Origin: an uncultured Planctomycetales bacterium | Lineage (GTDB): Bacteria > Planctomycetota > Planctomycetia > Pirellulales > S012-138 | Assembly: GCA_937982665.1 (NCBI GenBank) | Contig: CALJLD010000157.1 | Location: 1 to 20,584 of the forward strand | Length of the DNA: 20,584 nt | Direction of reading: 5' to 3' | In this document: piece by piece, positions 7,417 through 14,127 of the stretch | Layout of the letters: every line of letters begins with the position of its first letter | Position numbering within the stretch: the stretch's first letter is position 1 | Position numbers and translations under genes: made by a program | The notes under the pieces: generated by a model | What the model saw: only the letters and a program-made list of their open reading frames with translations | Told to the model about the DNA's origin: nothing | The model's database searches: none

Positions 7417-7484
7417 GGGGAAGAGGGAAGAGGCAAAGAGTTAAGGGGTAAGGGTAAAGGATAAAGGGAAGACGGGGATGGAGA
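7417..7484 (-). repeat. Pyrimidine-rich degenerate heptad tract abutting the glnS start
   Basis: On the glnS coding strand about 60 of these 68 bases are C or T, and the tract ends at the base before the ATG. The part nearest the gene can be divided into roughly seven-base units (TTTATCC, TTTACCC, TTACCCC, TTAACTC, then TTTGCCTC, TTCCCTC, TTCCCC). There is no purine-rich Shine-Dalgarno sequence in it. It may be a degenerate simple repeat, a translation-enhancing leader, or both. A shorter similar tract precedes the gene at 14128. Confidence 0.6.
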
Positions 7485-7502
7485 TACTAGCTACGAGAGC
7501 GG

Positions 7503-8084
7503 CTAGTCGGTGTGGGTTCGCAGGAGGTTGATTTTTGCCTGGGGAAATTCTTCAAAGAGGCGATTGTACAGCGGGCGCTGTTGCAGCAATCGACGAATGT
7601 TTCCAACCGAAGGGGGTTTCTTGGGATTTGGGCTACAGAGGTGGCAAACTCGAAAGTGAGTTTGCACAGTCCGTCGACGCCCTTGAATGACCGCCTCGTC
7701 GTCAAGATTCTTCGATTTGGAAACCACGTGCAAAGCACCAAGCCATCCAAAACAGGCGATCCAAACCAGATCGCGGAATCGCCCCGGCGCATGCTTGACG
7801 ACTTGCTGTTCGCAAACGATTTCGATGTCGATTTGCGAGTGCCCCGCACCTCCGCAAAGCAAACAATCTGTGCCAGCTGGCTCTCGGCCGGCGTTATGTT
7901 CTGAGGTGATCTTCTCGGCCGAGTTGGTGATGTAGGCGTCTTGGCCTACGGACTGTCGCAACTTACTCAATCCGGGGATGCTGACGTCCGCGCCGCATTC
8001 GCATGACACGCTGGTCCCGGCAGCCGCGGCCGTGACGCTGAGCACCTTTCCGCAGTCACAATCAACCGCGTATGTGTTTGCCAT
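7503..8084 (-). CDS. Zinc-ribbon-like nine-cysteine protein, soluble paralogue
   Basis: The 193-residue protein has two CxC pairs (C9/C11 and C28/C30), a CxxC at C74/C77 inside 'GREPAGTDCLLCGG', a lone C91 and a CxxC at C147/C150. Spaced cysteine pairs of this sort usually bind zinc. All nine cysteines occur in the paralogue at 9402-10112, and the first 91 residues align without a gap at about 48 of 91 identities by hand count. This paralogue lacks the 33-residue excess between C91 and C147 that forms membrane spans in the other copy; only a short hydrophobic stretch remains (about 105-121). ATG 8084 is preferred to TTG 8096 because it aligns with the paralogue's start. It lies 86 bp upstream of glnS. 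No function is recognisable. Confidence 0.82.
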   Translation of the reverse strand: MANTYAVDCDCGKVLSVTAAAAGTSVSCECGADVSIPGLSKLRQSVGQDAYITNSAEKITSEHNAGREPAGTDCLLCGGAGHSQIDIEIVCEQQVVKHAPGRFRDLVWIACFGWLGALHVVSKSKNLDDEAVIQGRRRTVQTHFRVCHLCSPNPKKPPSVGNIRRLLQQRPLYNRLFEEFPQAKINLLRTHTD

Positions 8085-8286
8085 GGTGATACTCAATTGC
8101 AGGGTTGCGGAGCCGGGCTGGTTTCGCGACTGGTTGGGTTATAGCGAGTATCCCAGACACGCAAAACAATCGGGCGCGGAAGGACGGAAACTTCGCCAGA
8201 TTGCGATAGTCTACCTAATCGTTCTGTATTTACTCGTCGATATGTCTTTTCATCGCACAACCTCTATGCCTGAGAAAGGATGCACG

Positions 8287-8520
8287 ATGAAAAAGACAAT
8301 CCCGCTTCTTGTCCTGTTGGTCGCAACAATGACGGGTTGCAGCTGCGGGTGGGGCTCGCTTTTTCGCGGCTATGATTGTTACGACGACTGCTGCGGCTGC
8401 GATACCTGTTATTCGGGTCCAACCCTGATCGGCCCTGGTCCTTCCAGCATCGGGCCTGGACCCGGCGGCGGCATTGGTCCCGGACCTTCAAGCATCGGCC
8501 CTGGCCCTGGTAGCGCCTAG
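8287..8520 (+). CDS. Small Cys-rich, Gly/Pro-repeat lipoprotein
   Basis: The 77-residue product starts MKKTIPLLVLLVATMTGC: a short signal peptide ending in the lipobox MTGC, so Cys18 should be lipidated and the protein anchored in a membrane facing the periplasm or cell surface. Mature residues about 18-42 are rich in Cys, Asp and Tyr (for example DDCCGCDTC); the C-terminal third is a low-complexity repeat built on IGPGP (units such as 'SSIGPGP'). ATG 8287 is supported by GAAAGGA (about 8274-8280) six bases before it; longer in-frame extensions upstream lack a signal peptide. It converges with the secreted protein at 8611-9246 across a strong hairpin. A structural or metal-binding role is possible, but nothing is diagnostic. 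Confidence 0.8.
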   Translation: MKKTIPLLVLLVATMTGCSCGWGSLFRGYDCYDDCCGCDTCYSGPTLIGPGPSSIGPGPGGGIGPGPSSIGPGPGSA

Positions 8521-8532
8521 CAATAACTTCGT

Positions 8533-8575
8533 GGGCAAACAAAAGCGGCACAGGCCGGATGATTGCCTGTGCCGC
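8533..8575 (-). terminator. Rho-independent terminator
   Basis: A perfect 11-bp inverted repeat (GCGGCACAGGC, 8545-8555, and GCCTGTGCCGC, 8565-8575) with a nine-base loop is followed on the minus strand by TTTTGTTT (8544-8537). This is a classic intrinsic terminator for the gene at 8611-9246, whose stop codon is 36 bp before the stem. On the plus strand the stem has no T-run after it, so it would stop the lipoprotein transcript less well. Confidence 0.88.
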
Positions 8576-8610
8576 GATGACGTTGATTGTGGTTGCCGCT
8601 GTCGGAACGG

Positions 8611-9246
8611 CTAGTAAGTGGTGATCTCTCTTGGCCGATGCTTCTTGATCACGGCCTTGCCCATCGGCTCCCAGTTGCTGTTGGGATTTGGGCGAATCCA
8701 TACGCTGGGAAGACTCTTGCCACCGATGTGGAAAGCGAACTTCAGGCCGGGATAGACGACAGAGTCATAAATCACGAACTGGTCGCCCAGGAAGTTCGGC
8801 GGAGTGACAGCGGCGAGCTTGCCGTTTGTTTCAACGACAATAGTCCCGTTGGACATATAGATTCCGTCACATCGGCCTTCATGCGGCGGCCCTACCAGCT
8901 CATTCAAGATGATGTGAAACGTGCCTTGAAAGTAGCCGTGGTTGTCATGTCTGTGGCCGCTGACGACATACGTCCAATCCAGCAGACGCCGATGTGGCCA
9001 ATGGTGCTTGGGCCAATGCGTTGAGCTCGGCGCCGGCAGATAGCCTGCCTGACTTTCCGAGGCGGAAGAAGCTTCCGTGCTGATGAATTCGTCGTCCTCA
9101 ACGTCAAAGCCGTTTGACGTCTCGGACTCGCTGGCAATAAGTGCTTCGTCCACAAGCGCCGCGCCGACAGTTGTTGGTGCAAGGGATGCGGAGACAAGGC
9201 CCCCAACGATTAGCAATCTCCAAATAGATCTTGAACTGATATTCAT
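8611..9246 (-). CDS. Secreted protein with a histidine-rich segment
   Basis: The 211-residue product starts with a signal peptide (hydrophobic core about 10-25, likely cleavage after VGA near residue 29). It continues with an acidic, Ser-rich linker (about 30-67) and then a dense His/Trp region, 'THWPKHHWPHRRLLDW' and 'GHRHDNHG', at about residues 76-104. The remaining residues are beta-strand-like with few charges. Histidine clusters of this kind can bind Zn, Ni or Cu, but no known domain is recognised. ATG 9246 is supported by GGGGAG a few bases upstream, which decides against an in-frame start at 9279. Transcription ends at the hairpin 8533-8575. Confidence 0.8.
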   Translation of the reverse strand: MNISSRSIWRLLIVGGLVSASLAPTTVGAALVDEALIASESETSNGFDVEDDEFISTEASSASESQAGYLPAPSSTHWPKHHWPHRRLLDWTYVVSGHRHDNHGYFQGTFHIILNELVGPPHEGRCDGIYMSNGTIVVETNGKLAAVTPPNFLGDQFVIYDSVVYPGLKFAFHIGGKSLPSVWIRPNPNSNWEPMGKAVIKKHRPREITTY

Positions 9247-9401
9247 AACAACTCCCCTTGGTTCGATAACTCGAAACAAACCCGTCCGTTAGAAAACTAG
9301 CTTCCCGGACAGCCTAGTTGGGGGAATTGCCGCAAGCAACGAATTTCGGTCTTGCGCGAAATCTGTCGATACGAGTGATGCTCAGGCTTGTTTCGGCCGG
9401 A

Positions 9402-10112
9402 TCAATCGTCGATCGCCATGGGTGTATAGGGATCAGCCGGGCGAACCTTCAGGAACTTTGTGTAGGCCTCTTTGTTCCCTTTATAGAGCTGCTCATAGAC
9501 GGGGATCTGTTTCAGCATGCGACGGATCTTCCGGCGCGATGGCGGCATGTGCGGGTTCGGCAAACATCTTTCGCACATGCGGAAAAAGGTTCTAAGGTTC
9601 TTGGAGCTCGTGTGCTCAAGCACTTTATTGCGCCGCCGAGTTCGTATTAGCCCGAAGGTCAACATTGCAATCAAGACGACTGTCGAAACCAAAACTGTCG
9701 CGCCGACGATCAGGCCAAATACCAGCGCGAATGGCAGTTGCATGAGCCCAAAGATCACTGCCAATGCGATTGCAAGAAGTAAGGGAACCAACACGACCAG
9801 CAGCCACATTAGCGAGTTAAGATTCATCTCGCTTCGCTCGCAAAGTATCTTTAGGTCAACAACTTGCTCTGCAAGCCCGCCGCAATACAAGCACTCCAAC
9901 CCCGCAGGTTCGCGTCCGTTGTGATGTGCATCAGCTATAACGTCTAAGGTATTGCTGGCGTAGGACTCTTGGCCTTGGGATTGCCGCAACTGGCTCAAGC
10001 CGGGCACTTTGACTTCTGCACCGCACGCGCAGTTGACGGTTGTACCCGCGGCCGAGGATGTGACACGGATTTGCTTCCGGCAATCGCAGGCGACGATGTA
10101 TGTGATTCTCAT
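9402..10112 (-). CDS. Zinc-ribbon-like nine-cysteine protein, membrane-spanning paralogue
   Basis: The 236-residue protein has CxC pairs at C9/C11 and C28/C30, CxxC at C74/C77 within 'GREPAGLECLYCGG', C91, and CxxC at C180/C183: the same nine cysteines as the protein at 7503-8084, with identical numbering up to C91. Between C91 and C180 are strongly hydrophobic segments at about 101-121 and 126-156, giving two or three membrane spans that leave both cysteine modules flanking the membrane. The C-terminal part after C183 (PNPHMPPSRRKIRRMLKQ) is basic and also shared with the paralogue. The gene begins 36 bp after the gltX stop on the same strand and is probably co-transcribed. I do not recognise the family; a membrane-tethered zinc protein is the safest description. 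Confidence 0.85.
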   Translation of the reverse strand: MRITYIVACDCRKQIRVTSSAAGTTVNCACGAEVKVPGLSQLRQSQGQESYASNTLDVIADAHHNGREPAGLECLYCGGLAEQVVDLKILCERSEMNLNSLMWLLVVLVPLLLAIALAVIFGLMQLPFALVFGLIVGATVLVSTVVLIAMLTFGLIRTRRRNKVLEHTSSKNLRTFFRMCERCLPNPHMPPSRRKIRRMLKQIPVYEQLYKGNKEAYTKFLKVRPADPYTPMAIDD

Positions 10113-10148
10113 CTGCTTGTGCCGAACTGCGAGTTTCGCCAGCGCATG

Positions 10149-11714
10149 CTAACTTTGCGCCAACTCCAGCGTGCGATCAATCCGTGCCAGGCAACTCTCT
10201 TTGCCGAGAATCTCCAGCGTTTCAAACATGCCAAAGCCCACGGCTTTGCCGGTTGTCGCCACGCGAAGCGCGTGAATGATTTGGCCGAAGCCGATGCCTT
10301 CGGCCTCCATGAAACTCTTGAGCGTGGCTTCCAGGTTGGCCGCCGACCAATCTTCTGTATCCGCCAGCACGCCGCGGAACTTCGTGAGCAGCGGCACGGC
10401 ATCGTCCGGCTTGGTCAGCCGCTTTTCAAACGCCTTCTCATCATACGAGAGTTCGTCATCGGCCGTGTAGAAGTCGGTGTAATCGAGGATGTCGCCGGCG
10501 ACTTTGATGCGTTCGCCCGCCGCTTCCACGATCGCTTTGAGTTTGTAGCTCGTTTCGCACGGAGGCGGCGTGGCCACAAAGCCAGCCTGCTGTAGATACG
10601 GCAGCACCATGGCCACCTTCTGCTTGACCGACAGGCGTTGCATGTAGCGATCCTGAAACGCAAGCAGTTTGGCCGGATCGAAACTTGCCGGGGCTTTGTT
10701 CACGCGTTTCAGGCTGAAGTTCTCAATCATCTCCTCGCGCGTGAACTCTTCGGTATGATCATCCAGGGACCAGCCCAATAGCAGCAAGTAATTGACGATG
10801 GCGTCGGCCAGGAATCCAACCTGCTCGTAGAAATCGACAATCACCGGGTTGAAGGTGTCGGCAGCGGTGGTCAGCCCAATCCGCGCGGCAATCGCCTGAC
10901 CCAAATCATTCAACTTGGCGAACTCTTTGTTCTTGAGATATTGCGGCAGCTTGCGCTTGCTGAGCTTGTTGCGACTGCCTGGCTCGGCCACGTAGGGCAC
11001 ATGGGCGAACTTCGGCAGCTCGTAGCCCAACCCTTGCGCGATGAAGACCTGTCGCGGAGTATTGCTCAGGTGCTCCTCCGAGCGGATCACGTGCGTGATC
11101 CCCATCTCGTGGTCATCGACAATGCTGGCCAGGTTGTAGAGCACGGAACCATCCGCTCGGGCGACAACCGAATCCTGCTCGCCGGCGCAATCGAACTCGA
11201 CGCTGCCGCGAATCAAGTCATCGACAACAATCTTGCCTTCTTCTGGCATCTTCAAACGCACCACGGCCGTGCGGCCTTCGGCCTCGAAGCGGGCAGCGTC
11301 TTCATCCGTCCAGGCAGCCCAAGTGCGGCTGTAGCGGAAGTTGCGTTTCTCGCGCTCAGCGGCCGTGCGTTCCGCCTGAACTTCCTCCGGCTTGGAATAG
11401 TCTTTGTAAGCCACGCCGGCGGCCAGCAACTTCTGCACGGCTTGCTTGTGCGATTCGCTCCGCTGCGATTGATAGTACGGCTCATGCGGTCCGCCAACTT
11501 CGGGACCTTCGTCCCAGTCCAGACCCAACCAGCGGAAGCCATGCAAGATGGCTTCAAGTGCCGGCGCGACTTCTCGCTGCGCGTCGGTGTCGTCAATTCG
11601 CAGCACAAACTGTCCGCCATGCTTGCGGGCGAACAGCCAATTGAAGAGCGCCGTGCGAACGCCGCCAATGTGAAGGTAGCCAGTGGGGCTGGGAGCAAAG
11701 CGAGTGCGAACCAT
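10149..11714 (-). CDS. gltX: Glutamate--tRNA ligase
   Basis: Glutamyl-tRNA synthetase charges tRNA-Glu with glutamate in the cytoplasm and also feeds tetrapyrrole synthesis where the C5 route is used. The class I signatures are present: 'APSPTGYLHIGG' with HIGG at residues 15-18, and KLSKR at 250-254. The 521-residue length is normal to slightly long, and the helical anticodon-binding domain extends to the C-terminus. ATG 11714 puts the conserved RFAPSPTG motif at residues 5-12, as usual for the family; no good Shine-Dalgarno sequence is seen. Because a GlnRS gene lies 2.7 kb downstream, this GluRS may be of the discriminating type that does not misacylate tRNA-Gln, but that cannot be read from the motifs. 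The nine-cysteine membrane protein follows 36 bp later. Confidence 0.98.
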   Translation of the reverse strand: MVRTRFAPSPTGYLHIGGVRTALFNWLFARKHGGQFVLRIDDTDAQREVAPALEAILHGFRWLGLDWDEGPEVGGPHEPYYQSQRSESHKQAVQKLLAAGVAYKDYSKPEEVQAERTAAEREKRNFRYSRTWAAWTDEDAARFEAEGRTAVVRLKMPEEGKIVVDDLIRGSVEFDCAGEQDSVVARADGSVLYNLASIVDDHEMGITHVIRSEEHLSNTPRQVFIAQGLGYELPKFAHVPYVAEPGSRNKLSKRKLPQYLKNKEFAKLNDLGQAIAARIGLTTAADTFNPVIVDFYEQVGFLADAIVNYLLLLGWSLDDHTEEFTREEMIENFSLKRVNKAPASFDPAKLLAFQDRYMQRLSVKQKVAMVLPYLQQAGFVATPPPCETSYKLKAIVEAAGERIKVAGDILDYTDFYTADDELSYDEKAFEKRLTKPDDAVPLLTKFRGVLADTEDWSAANLEATLKSFMEAEGIGFGQIIHALRVATTGKAVGFGMFETLEILGKESCLARIDRTLELAQS

Positions 11715-11957
11715 GGATGGACTTGTGGCTAAGGAAGGACCGTAATGTCAGTGTGCTGCATCGCAACGCGCCGCGCAGTAACGCCTTAGGGAGGACACGC
11801 GGAAAAGCCGCATTGTTCGCCTGCCGCGGACAAGACGGTCAGCGTAGACCGGAAGCAGTGGTCTCGTAAAGCCTTGGGATTGGTGCAGGGACAATGCGTG
11901 GCAAGCCAGTCTCTGCCTGCCAGATGCCGATATCTTTCGCCGCGATCCGTTGTCTGA

Positions 11958-12194
11958 TCAACCGGCTTCGTGCACGCCTACCCGCTCAAGGTCTTCGGCC
12001 GTGACGGTAATCACGCGGGAAAAGCCGGTGTGCTGGCGTTCGTAGCGCATTTCGGCCGCTTCATCCGGCGAGGCGTGCAGCAGAACGCCGACCTTTTCCT
12101 TGTCGGATTCGTCCCAGCCATCGTATTCGTCCGGCCAGACGGTGGATTCCTCAACAACCAGGGCTTCGCGGTAGGGATCGTATTCGTTCGCCAT
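11958..12194 (-). CDS. Small acidic protein, unknown function
   Basis: The 78-residue frame begins MANEYDPYREALVVEE and is markedly acidic (many Asp and Glu, including DEYDGWDESDKE at about residues 22-33). It is soluble and without cysteines. ATG 12194 is chosen because the upstream extension to 12362 has no coding character and a promoter-like pair lies between. It is transcribed away from the membrane protein at 12356 and sits 243 bp upstream of gltX on the same strand. That 243-bp stretch (11715-11957) shows no further gene or clear signal. I recognise no family. Confidence 0.65.
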   Translation of the reverse strand: MANEYDPYREALVVEESTVWPDEYDGWDESDKEKVGVLLHASPDEAAEMRYERQHTGFSRVITVTAEDLERVGVHEAG

Positions 12195-12245
12195 GGAATC
12201 GTCCGGCAGTGAAGGCTCAGCGCGGCAGCCAAAGTGGAAATCGCC

Positions 12246-12273
12246 AGTATAATGACCTGCGGCGCGGCGTGAA
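12246..12273 (-). promoter_or_regulatory. Putative promoter for the small acidic protein gene
   Basis: On the minus strand TTCACG (12273-12268, four of six matches to the -35 consensus) and TATACT (12251-12246, five of six to the -10) are separated by 16 bp, about 50 bp before the ATG at 12194. The same spot reads as a perfect TATAAT on the plus strand (12248-12253), facing the divergent gene at 12356, but with no good -35 partner. Prediction by eye only. Confidence 0.4.
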
Positions 12274-12355
12274 GTGCAGGCAATGTCACGAATTCCTGTT
12301 TCTGACTGCCCTGCCCAAGATCGAGTCCAGCCTTCGGCACTTTCTAAACGACCCA

Positions 12356-12775
12356 ATGACAACTGCCAGCAAAGACACAGCCGAGACCCAGCCCAATTCT
12401 TCGCGGACTGGTGTCTGGATCGTGTTTTCCGTCTTGGCGCTAGGGGCGGTCATGGCCGGCGGAAACTTCCTCTTTCAGTACTTTTCCACCTACGAGGCGC
12501 TTGAGTATTGGGGGCATGACGCGGCAGCCCTGTTCCGGAGCGAATCCACCATGACGGTCGCTTTGTTGGAACCGTCCCAGTCCTCCGCGACAAGCAACGA
12601 GAGCGGTTCCGCAGCGCGGACTTTGACGATCGCCGGCGAGCGATATGTATTGACCGAAGAACGCGACGCCAGCACGGCGGGCGGCAACTTGCATTTCCGT
12701 CGGGCTTTGTTGCAACAACGGATGTATGACTGGACTGCGTCACCTCGAGTTGTCACGGGAGCTAACCCGGAGTAA
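12356..12775 (+). CDS. Membrane-anchored protein, truncated by an in-frame TAA
   Basis: The open part codes for 139 residues: a polar N-terminus, one hydrophobic span at about 19-41 (GVWIVFSVLALGAVMAGGNF), then a soluble domain outside or inside the membrane of unknown family. The ATG at 12356 is the nearest start before the span; no Shine-Dalgarno sequence is evident. The TAA at 12773-12775 is not a natural end: the same reading frame continues open for 71 more codons with protein-like composition, running from 'WRYAVTFAANES' directly on from 'VVTGANPE'. The gene therefore looks like one of about 211 sense codons interrupted by a nonsense codon. It may be a pseudogene, may yield a truncated protein, or the base may be a sequencing error. 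Confidence 0.6.
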   Translation: MTTASKDTAETQPNSSRTGVWIVFSVLALGAVMAGGNFLFQYFSTYEALEYWGHDAAALFRSESTMTVALLEPSQSSATSNESGSAARTLTIAGERYVLTEERDASTAGGNLHFRRALLQQRMYDWTASPRVVTGANPE

Positions 12776-12991
12776 TGGCGATACGCAGTCACGTTCGCCG
12801 CGAATGAGAGTGAAGTGACGATTGTTTTCTCAGGCAATGCCTTTGAGGTTGCCAGGGTCTTCGGTGATGAGATTTCATCCCGTGGTGAATTGCTGCAGCT
12901 ATTGCCCAACGAAGATGGCGTCTCGCCTGTCAAAGCGTTTCTGGACGAGCAGTTTACCGCAGCCGGTTCGGGGCAAGCCCGCGAGTTCTGA
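12776..12991 (+). pseudogene. In-frame continuation of the gene at 12356 after a nonsense codon
   Basis: Seventy-one sense codons follow the TAA in the same frame and end at the TGA 12989-12991. The translation (WRYAVTFAANES, then FEVARVFGDE, ending GSGQAREF) has an ordinary mix of hydrophobic and charged residues, with no internal stop and no sensible start codon of its own. It is best read as the detached C-terminal third of the preceding protein. Confidence 0.6.
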
Positions 12992-13020
12992 AGCTTGATT
13001 TGTGGGGCGAGTGGCGCAAA

Positions 13021-13048
13021 TTGCACGCCTTGTGAATTCAGCTAAAAT
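13021..13048 (+). promoter_or_regulatory. Weak putative promoter for the molybdenum hydroxylase genes
   Basis: TTGCAC (13021-13026, three of six matches to the -35) and TAAAAT (13043-13048, five of six to the -10) lie 16 bp apart, about 80 bp before the ATG at 13131. The -35 is poor, so only the -10 and the location support it. Confidence 0.25.
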
Positions 13049-13130
13049 GCCAGAGTTCTTAATGCCGGATGTCTTCGCGCGGCAAAAACAAAGCGCAACA
13101 ACCGAGAATGATCCCCGACGGACTTAGCTT

Positions 13131-14030
13131 ATGCATGCGTTTGAATACTCGGCGCCGCACTCACTCTCCGATGCGGTGAGCCTGCTGTCTCAGGCTAACG
13201 GCAACGCGAAATTGCTGGCGGGGGGGACGGACCTGATCGATCAAATGCGAACAGGGCGATTTCGTCCGGCGCTGGTGATCGATGTGAAGAAACTGGCCGA
13301 ACTCAATCTTTTGGAATTCGACTCCGATGGTTTGCACGTGGGCGCGGCTGTTACGTGTTATCGAATTTATGACGAGCCGGATATTGCCAACGACTACACT
13401 GCCTTGGCGGACGCTTGCCACATCATCGGTGGCGTGCAGATTCAGAGTCGCGCCTCGATGGGCGGCAACTTGTGCAACTCCGGCCCGGCGGCCGATTCCA
13501 CACCGGCGATGATTGCGCTGGGCGGGCATTGCGTGATTGTGGGCCCTGGCGAAACACGGCAAGTGCCTGTTGAAGACTTTTGCACGGCACCTGGGAAGAA
13601 CGTGCTGGAGCGCGGCGAACTGCTCGCGGAGATCTTGTTCCCGCCCCGTCCGGCCAACAGTGGTTCGCACTATCGCCGGTTGATCCCGCGAAACGAGATG
13701 GACATCGCAGTCGTGGGCGTTGGCGCATCCGTCGAGCTGGACGAGGACAAGCAAACGATCAAGAGCGCTCGCGTGGCCTTAGGAGCGGTCGCACCGACGC
13801 CGCTTTTCGCCAAAGACGTGAGCGAGTCACTGGCGGGAAAAAGCGCGACGGACGAGACGTTTGCCGCTGCCGGTGAAGCGGCCAGGCAAATCGTCTCGCC
13901 AATTGATGACATGCGGGGTACGGCCGACTATCGGAAACACATCACAGGCGTGCTGGTGAAACGCGTCCTCGCCGCCGCCACCGCACGAGCACGCGGCGAG
14001 ACGATCAACTACAAAGCCGGGCGTGATTAG
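13131..14030 (+). CDS. Molybdenum hydroxylase, FAD-binding subunit (CoxM/XdhB family)
   Basis: This is the medium subunit that passes electrons from the 2Fe-2S clusters to FAD. The 299-residue protein shows the two FAD-binding stretches of the family: 'AKLLAGGTDLIDQMRTG' (about residues 26-42), and 'QSRASMGGNLCNSGPAADST' (about 104-123). The C-terminal CO dehydrogenase flavoprotein domain follows. Length is normal (about 290-300), without the extra loop that carries a 4Fe-4S cluster in 4-hydroxybenzoyl-CoA reductase. Gene order FAD, 2Fe-2S, Mo is the M-S-L order known from cox operons. It begins 139 bp after the interrupted gene, and the 2Fe-2S subunit follows after 97 bp. The substrate cannot be deduced. 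Confidence 0.95.
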   Translation: MHAFEYSAPHSLSDAVSLLSQANGNAKLLAGGTDLIDQMRTGRFRPALVIDVKKLAELNLLEFDSDGLHVGAAVTCYRIYDEPDIANDYTALADACHIIGGVQIQSRASMGGNLCNSGPAADSTPAMIALGGHCVIVGPGETRQVPVEDFCTAPGKNVLERGELLAEILFPPRPANSGSHYRRLIPRNEMDIAVVGVGASVELDEDKQTIKSARVALGAVAPTPLFAKDVSESLAGKSATDETFAAAGEAARQIVSPIDDMRGTADYRKHITGVLVKRVLAAATARARGETINYKAGRD

Positions 14031-14100
14031 CTGCTGCCGTTAGTTATTCGCACTGCCAACAACCGGAAGCTTACGCATCTGGCTCGCCAACAAAAAACTT

Positions 14101-14127
14101 CCTAGCCTCTAGCCTCTCCTCCACTCC
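14101..14127 (+). repeat. Pyrimidine-rich tract abutting the 2Fe-2S subunit start
   Basis: Twenty-two of the 27 bases directly before the ATG at 14128 are C or T, with the repeated unit CCTCTAG / CCTCTCC in a seven-base rhythm. No Shine-Dalgarno sequence is present. It resembles the tract before glnS. Confidence 0.5.

Noticed and set aside
9255..9275. GGTTCGATAAC resembling a tRNA T-arm
   Set aside because: No acceptor, D or anticodon arm can be built around it.
9295..9319. Inverted repeat AACTAG/CTAGTT followed by TTCT on the minus strand, as terminator of the gltX unit
   Set aside because: Only six A/T-rich base pairs with a 13-base loop; too weak to call.
11715..11957. Gap upstream of gltX examined for a leader peptide, T-box or other RNA switch
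   Set aside because: No conserved T-box sequence, no antiterminator pair and no short Glu-rich leader frame were seen.
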